A stretch of 23,027 bases of DNA, from IMG/VR virus record IMGVR_UViG_3300008012_000216, positions 1-23,027 of that record; one strand, given 5' to 3'. The position numbers were made by a program, and so were the translations under genes. This document shows, piece after piece, positions 1 through 5,578 of the stretch (its first letter is position 1; every line of letters begins with the position of its first letter). This DNA comes from a virus. Below the pieces are notes generated by a model, which made no database searches, was not told the DNA's origin, and saw only the letters and a program-made list of their open reading frames with translations.

Positions 1-34
1 ATATAAGTTATAAATCATAAAAATCAATTTAAAT

Positions 35-244
35 ATGGCGTATTATACCGCAAAAGTTCAACTAACAACGTTGACAGATACCGCAAACGGTACAAAAGAA
101 AAGAAAGCAACTGAAATGTATTTAGTTGAAGCAATGTCTGTGACAGAAGCTGAAGCAAAAGTCGTTAAAGATTTCCAAGGTGTTACTATTGACTTCGAAG
201 TTAAAGCAGTAACTAATAGTAAAATCATTAAAATCATCGACTAA
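35..244 (+). CDS. DUF4494-like small protein
   Basis: This 69-residue protein has no known biochemical role. Residues about 28-48 carry a pattern (MYLVEAMSVTEAEAKVV) that I recognise from DUF4494, a short family widespread in Bacteroidetes genomes and their mobile elements, in which a 'YLV-A-S-TEAEA' core follows an N-terminal beta strand. The N-terminus (AYYTAKVQL) and the alternating hydrophobic C-terminus (SKIIKIID) fit the small alpha/beta fold expected. The ATG follows an AT-rich leader. The stop codon is immediately followed by the next gene (TAATG, one-base overlap), so the two are probably co-translated. The family assignment comes from memory of the motif, not from a search. It is the best host-lineage marker in the window. 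Confidence 0.7.
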   Translation: MAYYTAKVQLTTLTDTANGTKEKKATEMYLVEAMSVTEAEAKVVKDFQGVTIDFEVKAVTNSKIIKIID

Positions 245-522
245 TGTATAATCCAGGAGAAACTGTTATAGTAACACAAGACGACGTTAACAAAGTTGGT
301 GTAGTTATCGATCAATACAAAGTAAATAAGCAAACTGTATATGATGTTCTATTGGAAAATCGTAGTGCGTTGTGTATGATTACCACTGCACCTAAACATA
401 CAACTAGAATCAATAGAAGTCTTACTAGTAATTTGTCGATTGACAATGGCGGACCTATAGAAGCTAAAGTTCCATATCGTGAATTAGTAGAGACTGAGTC
501 ATTACCGATTACAAAATCATGA
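244..522 (+). CDS. Hypothetical protein with possible SH3-like N-terminus
   Basis: This is a 92-residue protein that I cannot assign to a named family. Residues 3-40 read like a small SH3-type or KOW-like barrel: a turn 'NPGETVIV', then 'KVGVVIDQY', then 'VYDVLLEN', which are short beta strands with charged turns. The rest is polar and has no clear fold. The start overlaps the preceding stop by one base, and the end overlaps the methyltransferase start by four bases (ATGA), so the three genes form a translationally coupled set. The 2218 gene later in the window begins with a comparable 'AGDKVIIKW' barrel-like stretch, but the similarity is too short to call them paralogues. Confidence 0.75.
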   Translation: MYNPGETVIVTQDDVNKVGVVIDQYKVNKQTVYDVLLENRSALCMITTAPKHTTRINRSLTSNLSIDNGGPIEAKVPYRELVETESLPITKS

Positions 523-1169
523 ATCAACAAGAATTAACAGAAAAAATTACAGAAAATTTGACAAGTTCCGACAGATTTGATAATTGGGACAAGTTAACAC
601 CGGAAGATTCTGATTATATGATGTATAGTCCAACTCCTGTTGGGTATAATACCACTGCTGAGCAAAGATATTTAATGCAAAATCTATTAATCGGATGGAA
701 TTATGAATCTATACTAGACGTAGGTTGTGGAAGAGCTGATTTATATGGCTTTATCAATGATTTTTATACAGAGTCTGCATATTCATATCATGGAATAGAT
801 CATAATCCAATTATGACAAATATAGCTAAGCAAAAATATGACATAGAATGTTTAACTAATCCATTTGAATCTGCAAAATTACCAGAAACATCATGGGTTG
901 TAGCAAATGGATTATTTACTCAGCGTCGATGTGAAACTGAAGATGAAGATTTACAAAAATTATTCGAAGATTTAGATTTGCTATACAATAAAGCAACTAA
1001 TGTCGTTTCATTTAATCTGCTTAATCCAATAAACAACACTCATCATGAAGGGTTTTTTTACGTCCACCCAGGATTAGTGTTGGATATGTTAATAGAAAAA
1101 TATCAAAATGTTGTTTTACGCAACAATTATTCAAAAGACGTGTATACAGTAACAATTTATAAAATATAA
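519..1169 (+). CDS. Class I SAM-dependent methyltransferase
   Basis: This 216-residue protein should transfer a methyl group from S-adenosylmethionine; the substrate is not evident. Motif I, the SAM-binding glycine loop, is clear at residues 65-75 (ILDVGCGRADL). The acidic residue that would contact the SAM ribose follows in 'YHGIDHNP' at 90-97. A motif IV-like stretch (SWVVANGLF) lies at about 125-133. There is no DPPY or NPPY signature of DNA N6/N4 methylases and no Pro-Cys motif of cytosine-C5 enzymes, so DNA methylation is not indicated. The gene overlaps its upstream neighbour by four bases and sits among small unknown phage genes. Possible targets include a small molecule, a protein, or a sugar or base intermediate. 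Confidence 0.85.
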   Translation: MNQQELTEKITENLTSSDRFDNWDKLTPEDSDYMMYSPTPVGYNTTAEQRYLMQNLLIGWNYESILDVGCGRADLYGFINDFYTESAYSYHGIDHNPIMTNIAKQKYDIECLTNPFESAKLPETSWVVANGLFTQRRCETEDEDLQKLFEDLDLLYNKATNVVSFNLLNPINNTHHEGFFYVHPGLVLDMLIEKYQNVVLRNNYSKDVYTVTIYKI

Positions 1170-1177
1170 AATAACAA

Positions 1178-1564
1178 ATGACAAAAAGCGTTAACCAATC
1201 ATGGTCAGTGAGCCAAAAATTCAGAACTCGTTATGGCTCGACATGGGCAGATTTAGACTTTTTCTTTAAAGATAAAGTATCTGCAGAAAGTTTTAAAACA
1301 GATCCAATGAATACCAATATTGGATCATTGCAAATTGCAGGAACTTCGATTCCTTTTAGATATAAAGATTTAATTAACTATGCTAAAAAGGCAACTAAGC
1401 TAGGAGGTGCAACACACCGATCAGATTTGTCAGAAAAATTTGACTTTGAAGTACGATCCAAGAATATTCAGCTGAATAGACAAGAAATTAACAGATTACG
1501 TGAAACATTAGACGATGCATTGGTAACTGTGCAGCGTTCTTATGAGTTAGGTTTATATTTATAA
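1178..1564 (+). CDS. Hypothetical protein, 128 aa
   Basis: I do not recognise this protein. It is soluble, basic in the N-terminal third (FRTRYGSTWADLDFFF) and has a helical C-terminal half, with a likely amphipathic helix around residues 95-122 (RQEINRLRETLDDALVTV). There is no signal peptide, membrane segment or cysteine pattern. It starts eight bases after the methyltransferase stop. Its own stop codon lies inside the ATATTTATAATAAAG element that precedes the next gene, so that element would have to work while overlapping coding sequence. Its place among small plus-strand genes suggests an accessory phage function, but nothing in the sequence specifies one. Confidence 0.75.
   Translation: MTKSVNQSWSVSQKFRTRYGSTWADLDFFFKDKVSAESFKTDPMNTNIGSLQIAGTSIPFRYKDLINYAKKATKLGGATHRSDLSEKFDFEVRSKNIQLNRQEINRLRETLDDALVTVQRSYELGLYL
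1555..1563 (+). promoter_or_regulatory. Candidate late-promoter motif ATATTTATA
   Basis: An exact ATATTTATA lies on the sense strand and overlaps the stop codon of the preceding gene. It ends 10 bases before the ATG at 1574. The same nonamer recurs ahead of other genes that head a run (see the entries at 8612, 14035, 16857 and 22954). The promoter role is inferred from recurrence and orientation. Confidence 0.4.
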
Positions 1565-1573
1565 TAAAGAAAC

Positions 1574-1768
1574 ATGGATACATATGTATACCTTTTTCGA
1601 AATGACTCTTCCAATGAACCAATTGGTCGTGTACAGGCAACGGGATTGTTAGACGCACGAAGAAAAGTCGGTTTAATTAAACGATTAGACATTGACTTAG
1701 TTGATAATTTATATATTATAAAAAAACTTAGCGACCATGAACAACAAAATAAAAAATATCCACGTTAA
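1574..1768 (+). CDS. Hypothetical small protein, 64 aa
   Basis: A 64-residue protein of unknown function. It begins with beta-like 'TYVYLFRND', has a central 'ATGLLDARRKVGLIKRL' that may form a helix, and ends in a lysine- and glutamine-rich tail. The pattern 'A-GLLDARRKV' is loosely like the short DUF4494-type core (a strand followed by an alanine-rich helix), but I would not call it a homologue. The 3' end overlaps the next gene by 32 bases in another frame. A 32-base overlap is long for this genome, and the last residues may be constrained mainly by the neighbour. Confidence 0.6.
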   Translation: MDTYVYLFRNDSSNEPIGRVQATGLLDARRKVGLIKRLDIDLVDNLYIIKKLSDHEQQNKKYPR

Positions 1769-2171
1769 TTATTCGGAATATTGTTATTTTGATTATCTAT
1801 CTGACTCAGAAGCTATAGAATATTTTTTTCAATTATTTGAAGGAATTAATACTAAAGAAAATTTAGATTTAAACGGATTCTTTGATCAAATTAACGAAGA
1901 ATATAACATACAAGATGAACCGGTAGTTAGATTAAAAAAAGATATCCCAGATCACTCAAACAGAGTAGACATCATGATTGATGATGAATATTTACTAGTA
2001 GAGTCTAATAGTCTTAAAGCAATACGCATTGTGTTAACTAAATTTATGGAGTCTGGGTATGTGATGAGTCGTGACGTCAAATCAGAAAAAATGTTTAAAG
2101 CAGACAAGACTACCAGATATCTTCGTGTATTCAATATTATCGGACAAATACCAGGACTAAGTCTTAGTTAA
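1737..2171 (+). CDS. Hypothetical acidic protein, 144 aa
   Basis: I do not recognise a family. The protein is acidic and soluble. Residues 12-45 contain many aromatic and acidic residues (SEYCYFDYLSDSEAIEYFF), and the middle (RVDIMIDDEYLLVES) reads like a pair of beta strands followed by the helix 'LKAIRIVLTKFMESGYVM'. A strand-helix layout of this kind occurs in many small phage regulators, but nothing diagnostic is present. The start is chosen at 1737 because the next in-frame ATG would remove more than half of the protein. It overlaps the preceding gene by 32 bases. Confidence 0.7.
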   Translation: MNNKIKNIHVNYSEYCYFDYLSDSEAIEYFFQLFEGINTKENLDLNGFFDQINEEYNIQDEPVVRLKKDIPDHSNRVDIMIDDEYLLVESNSLKAIRIVLTKFMESGYVMSRDVKSEKMFKADKTTRYLRVFNIIGQIPGLSLS

Positions 2172-2217
2172 CGCCCCAAATAACAAGTTATAACGACATC
2201 TACTAAATCTTATTAAA

Positions 2218-2766
2218 ATGGCAAAGAAGAAAAGTAAAATACCGGCATATGTGCTTAAACAGTTCGAAAAGGCTATGTATAAAGCTGGAGACAAGGTAAT
2301 TATTAAATGGTTAGGACAAATAAAGACAGGTTATGTTAAAAGCAGTAAAGAAAATAATTGGGGTCGTAGCTACATGGTTGAAGTGGAAGAAAAAGGACTC
2401 AAACCAAACGACGATATCACCCGATATCCTTGTGGAATTGAAATCAAAGGGCATCGAACTCAATATGACGTCGGACTCATACTCCACGACAGAACACAAA
2501 GCGGAGATTGGCCAACGAGTCAAAGAATTTATGAAAACTCCGGAAGCGACAAGGCTTCGCAGCGAAATGACGATTCGAGCAGCAGAGGACATGATGATAG
2601 CAATAGTGGAAAAAATGGAGTCGGAGGATCATCCAATACACACAAAGATGTTGCTAAGCCTAGCTCTACACGAAAGCGCACAAGCAATGCAAACTCATCA
2701 AGCAAAGATCTTGATAATGCAGTAAATCGACAAAAAGATTTCTTAAAGGGATTTGTTAAGGATTAA
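2218..2766 (+). CDS. SH3-like protein with disordered tail
   Basis: This 182-residue protein has two unlike halves. Residues 1-95 look folded: a basic start (MAKKKSKIP), then 'AGDKVIIKWLGQIKTGYV' and 'WGRSYMVEVEE', which suggest a small SH3-like beta barrel. Residues about 100-160 are rich in Ser, Asn, Asp, Gly and Lys and look disordered. A short helical tail (RQKDFLKGFVKD) ends the protein. The tail overlaps a +1-frame reading frame at 2465-2725 whose composition looks more like a normal protein (see that entry). Local G+C rises to 110 of 240 bases over 2461-2700. The stop lies two bases from the stop of the convergent minus-strand gene. Function is unknown. Confidence 0.65.
   Translation: MAKKKSKIPAYVLKQFEKAMYKAGDKVIIKWLGQIKTGYVKSSKENNWGRSYMVEVEEKGLKPNDDITRYPCGIEIKGHRTQYDVGLILHDRTQSGDWPTSQRIYENSGSDKASQRNDDSSSRGHDDSNSGKNGVGGSSNTHKDVAKPSSTRKRTSNANSSSKDLDNAVNRQKDFLKGFVKD
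2465..2725 (+). CDS. Candidate overprinted gene or +1-frame extension
   Basis: An 86-residue reading frame lies in the +1 frame, wholly inside the 2218-2766 gene. Its product is Met-, Ala- and Glu-rich and reads as three helices: 'AEIGQRVKEFMKTPEATRL', then 'EMTIRAAEDMMIAIVEKM', then 'HTKMLLSLALHESAQAM'. By contrast, the same DNA read in the main frame gives a low-complexity Ser/Asn/Asp/Gly segment. The +1 frame is open from 2333 or earlier, so it could be expressed from the ATG at 2465, from the ATG at 2333, or by a +1 frameshift out of the main gene. An AAAGG at 2446-2450 is rather far (14 bases) from the 2465 ATG. A minus-strand frame is also open here, so the lack of stops alone is weak evidence. 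Confidence 0.4.
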   Translation: MTSDSYSTTEHKAEIGQRVKEFMKTPEATRLRSEMTIRAAEDMMIAIVEKMESEDHPIHTKMLLSLALHESAQAMQTHQAKILIMQ

Positions 2767-2768
2767 TA

Positions 2769-3599
2769 TTATAATGTTCTTTGGGCATTAGCATAATATT
2801 CTACACCATATTTTCTGGCTTTTTCTAATTGTATTCTAGCCGCGTCTTGATATAATTTAGTTTTTTTATAATTTTTACCTAAAAGTTGTTTAAGAACATC
2901 TACAGTAACTTTACCCTTAGTAATATCTGCTAATAATGGTTTAGTTATATCTTTTAATAACGCAGATATAGTTATATCACCACGCATAGCAGCACTTCTC
3001 AATTGTTTTAATAATTCTTTTTCTTCTTTTGTTGAAGCTTTAACTAATGTTTCAAAGCTTTGTTTTCCTGATAAATAAGTCATTAACTCTATTAAAGCTC
3101 CTTCTTGTTTATCTTTTTGGTTGCCCCGAACTAATCTTATGAATGGTTTACCTCCAGAAATGATAAATTTAAATAATATGTCATAAACTGGAAATGCCTT
3201 TTGTAATATCTTACTTGTTCTTAATCCAACATATTCCCCTTTTCCTCCTTTCCATATCAATCTAAATAATCCTGGACCTAATAGTACTCCTAATGCAATC
3301 ATTAAGTTAGTTAGTTCGTAACCGAAGATTTTCGAATTCTCACCCTCATCACCAAGACTATATATAGCACCGTCATCAGTATCTTGGCCAAGCCCCCCGG
3401 ATTCTATACTACCTAACCACCATTCTGTATATCCATATTCATTGTAAGCGTTTTCTTTAGTCATAGAAGGTTTATTTTCATCTGCCCACGCATCAAATGA
3501 TTGTTTTTGTTTTTCTGTTAATTTATCATACGTAACTGGGAAATCTTTATCATCTTCAGTTAGAAATCGTTTCCATTCTGTTAAATATTTTCTTTCCAT
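2769..3599 (-). CDS. Putative virion-internal protein with targeting peptide
   Basis: This 276-residue protein has no family that I can name. Its N-terminus (MERKYLTEWKRFLTEDD) is a short amphipathic helix with two Leu-Thr-Glu sites (residues 6-8 and 13-15). That matches the style of T4 capsid-targeting sequences, which the prohead protease gp21 cuts after L/I-x-E. Residues 97-116 are strongly hydrophobic (LMIALGVLLGPGLFRLIW), and a second hydrophobic stretch lies around 138-158. The C-terminal third is basic and helical. It lies four bases downstream of the larger minus-strand gene, so the two form one operon. A packaged protein ejected with the DNA and able to touch a membrane is my inference; the stop is two bases from a convergent gene. 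Confidence 0.7.
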   Translation of the reverse strand: MERKYLTEWKRFLTEDDKDFPVTYDKLTEKQKQSFDAWADENKPSMTKENAYNEYGYTEWWLGSIESGGLGQDTDDGAIYSLGDEGENSKIFGYELTNLMIALGVLLGPGLFRLIWKGGKGEYVGLRTSKILQKAFPVYDILFKFIISGGKPFIRLVRGNQKDKQEGALIELMTYLSGKQSFETLVKASTKEEKELLKQLRSAAMRGDITISALLKDITKPLLADITKGKVTVDVLKQLLGKNYKKTKLYQDAARIQLEKARKYGVEYYANAQRTL

Positions 3600-3603
3600 A
3601 ATA

Positions 3604-4959
3604 TTACTTTTGTTTTTTTATTTGTTTTTTATTAATTAAATTGGCAATAGTTGTAATAAATTTAGGACCAGGGCCTATTTTATCACCAATTGGTAAGCCA
3701 GCATTTTTTAGTTTGTTAAACAATAATTTAAATGATCCCTTTCCTTGTATAGGTTGCCCATTGTATTTTGCAACACCTCCAAAAAAGTATTTACCAAATG
3801 CCTCAGCTGTTGTGTCGCCAAATGACCAATCCTTTTTTTGTTTGTAAAATCCATTGTCTATTAGAAATTGTTGTATATCCCCGGCATTTGAAGTTACGAG
3901 ATCAACTTCTAATTGTTTAACTAATGGAATCGCATCAAGTGATTTTTTTGAATATGTTGGTATTTTTTGTTTTTGATTCATTAACTTGTCTAATTCATTT
4001 TCAACTTCAGTGTAACTCATATTTTTAATGTCATCACTTACATTAGCGTCTTCCAATGCTTGTGCGCATGCAATTGCTATTTCTTTGCTTTCTATTGTTG
4101 CATTGAAATCTTTTTTATCTAATCCCAGGTAATAATAAATTTTTATCCATGCTTCAGTTAAATCTTTTTTAATCACTGACTCGGTACCAAAAAACATTCC
4201 CAACGTTAACGCGCCTTTACCTAACGCTGTAATAACTTGTTGAATTGTAATTAATCCTTTTTTTAATGCGTACTGTATATAAAATATTGCCATTGCAGCT
4301 CGGCCTGATGTTACTTTGGATACTAACGCAGAAAATGATTTGCTAAAATACTTTTTTACCTGATCTGTTGTTGCTGCAACAGTTGCTTTAGTAAAAATTG
4401 TCTGTACAGATTTAGGATTTGATATGATGTATTCAACTGCTTGTTTTTCTTGTCGTGTTAATTGCTGTAATGCTTTTTTCTGAATATTTTTAGTGTTTTT
4501 AACATTTTTAAAATAACTTAAAACTTTATTCCAAGATTGTTTTCCTAATTTTAATACAACTGGTGCATATGCATCTATAAATCTCATTGCTCCTAACATT
4601 GCTAATGTCTCAACAACTGATACCCCGGCTTTATAATAGTCTTTGTCGTCAAATACATATACTGCGGCATCTAATAATCCTAATAGTCCATATGCTAAAT
4701 ATCCTGGTCCACCTGGTATAAAAATAGCAATCATTTGTGCTGCTTGTATTATTTCATGTGGGTGATTTACTACAAAATCTGCTAAATCTTTTCTTGCTTG
4801 TGATTGTTTTTCTGCATTACGCACAAGTTCAGCTGCAGTGTAATTGCCAGATAATCCGTAGTCAGATTGACCCGGCATTAAATTATCTGGTTTTTGTTCT
4901 TGAACAAAGTTTAATTCTTCTCGTATAATCGATTCTAGTAAATTTGCGGATTCTTGCAT
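3604..4959 (-). CDS. Putative virion-internal protein, PG-binding-like motif
   Basis: This 451-residue protein is unrecognised as a whole. The N-terminus (MQESANLLESIIREELNF) is an amphipathic helix with several L/I-x-E sites, as in the other two minus-strand proteins. Hydrophobic segments lie at about 70-103 (a Gly/Pro-rich 'IAIFIPGGPGYLAYGLLGLL'), 112-128 and around 250-285. Residues about 361-394 show the pattern of a peptidoglycan-binding type 1 repeat: 'IQQFLIDNGFY', then 'DWSFGDTTAEAFGKYF', comparable with the family's 'LQ..L...Gy....D..fG..T..Av..fQ'. The tail is lysine-rich. It leads the two-gene minus-strand operon. A virion protein acting at the cell envelope during entry is plausible, but the domain match is by eye only. 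Confidence 0.7.
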   Translation of the reverse strand: MQESANLLESIIREELNFVQEQKPDNLMPGQSDYGLSGNYTAAELVRNAEKQSQARKDLADFVVNHPHEIIQAAQMIAIFIPGGPGYLAYGLLGLLDAAVYVFDDKDYYKAGVSVVETLAMLGAMRFIDAYAPVVLKLGKQSWNKVLSYFKNVKNTKNIQKKALQQLTRQEKQAVEYIISNPKSVQTIFTKATVAATTDQVKKYFSKSFSALVSKVTSGRAAMAIFYIQYALKKGLITIQQVITALGKGALTLGMFFGTESVIKKDLTEAWIKIYYYLGLDKKDFNATIESKEIAIACAQALEDANVSDDIKNMSYTEVENELDKLMNQKQKIPTYSKKSLDAIPLVKQLEVDLVTSNAGDIQQFLIDNGFYKQKKDWSFGDTTAEAFGKYFFGGVAKYNGQPIQGKGSFKLLFNKLKNAGLPIGDKIGPGPKFITTIANLINKKQIKKQK

Positions 4960-4962
4960 ATT

Positions 4963-4971
4963 AATAAATAT
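4963..4971 (-). promoter_or_regulatory. Variant late-promoter-like motif ATATTTATT
   Basis: Read on the minus strand, ATATTTATT lies just three bases before the ATG at 4959. The orientation matches the other copies, but the spacing is too short for a normal leader. It would give a leaderless transcript, or it is a chance match in AT-rich DNA. Confidence 0.2.
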
Positions 4972-4994
4972 CGGTAAAATATAATTCGTGATTC

Positions 4995-5035
4995 ATTAGG
5001 ATATATGCAAAATTTTTCTTATATTTATATTATAA
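4995..5035 (+). promoter_or_regulatory. 41-base conserved promoter-like block (copy 1)
   Basis: This block lies in the 100-base divergent gap ahead of the CAP gene. It aligns without gaps with a block at 7536-7576 ahead of uvsE. Both copies have ATTAGGAT, then TGCA seven bases on, then TTTTTCTTATATT, then ATA and TATAA at the same spacing. The end of the block resembles a -10 element (TATAAT at 5031-5036). It also contains an ATATTTATA at 5021-5029. The block is most simply a promoter, possibly early, used by two accessory genes. Confidence 0.55.
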
Positions 5036-5059
5036 TTAAATAGTTAAACAATTAAAGTT

Positions 5060-5575
5060 ATGAAAAAGTTATTATTATTATCTGTGTCGTTATTGATTAC
5101 CGCTGTGAGTTTTTCACAAATGTCAGAATCAGATCCAATGTTAAATTTCTTTATATCAAAGAATAAAAAAACAATAAAAAAATATTCAATTGATTCTATA
5201 GAATTAACAATTGTTAATCAGATTAACAAACTTCGTAAATCTAATGGATTAAATGAACTAGAAATTGATATTAATTTAAATACATATTGTAGCGCACATT
5301 CGCAAAATCAATTAGTATCTAATGAAATATATCATAGTGATATACAATCTAATAGTATTACGTCTGAAAATTGTTATATATTAAAAGTGTTTGGAGGCTG
5401 GTGGCCGTTGGATTTAAAACAGTTATCTTCAAAGATATATGATAGTTGGATTACTTCTAAACTTCACACTAGAAATATGTTAGTTAGTGGTAATACTATA
5501 GGTATAGCAATAGAATTATACCCAATTAATTCAGGTGCTGGATATGATATTTCGTCTACCATGGTAATACGATAA
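5060..5575 (+). CDS. Secreted CAP/SCP-domain protein
   Basis: This is a 171-residue exported protein of the CAP (SCP/PR-1, PF00188-type) family. Residues 1-20 form a typical signal peptide: two lysines, a leucine-rich core and 'AVSFSQ', with no lipobox cysteine, so it is likely cut by signal peptidase I after residue 18-20. The mature part shows CAP landmarks in order: an N-terminal helix 'INKLRKSNGLNELEID', His80 in 'YCSAHSQNQ', Glu103 in 'SENC', then 'WITSKLHTRNML' (His136) and 'GNTIGIAI'. The two His and the Glu fit the conserved CAP cavity. At 171 residues it is near the minimal family size. It is the only plus-strand gene in the inverted island and has its own promoter-like block. Its role in infection is unknown. 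Confidence 0.75.
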   Translation: MKKLLLLSVSLLITAVSFSQMSESDPMLNFFISKNKKTIKKYSIDSIELTIVNQINKLRKSNGLNELEIDINLNTYCSAHSQNQLVSNEIYHSDIQSNSITSENCYILKVFGGWWPLDLKQLSSKIYDSWITSKLHTRNMLVSGNTIGIAIELYPINSGAGYDISSTMVIR

Positions 5576-5578
5576 CAA

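Noticed and set aside
9-15. TATAAAT in T4-like orientation before the first gene
   Set aside because: It is incomplete (followed by C) and single, and too little upstream sequence is in the window to judge it.
2311-2592. Open minus-strand frame of 93 codons opposite the 2218 gene
   Set aside because: The translation has no recognisable fold and no ribosome-binding site, and the strand is already covered by a plausible plus-strand gene; the openness follows from the higher local G+C.
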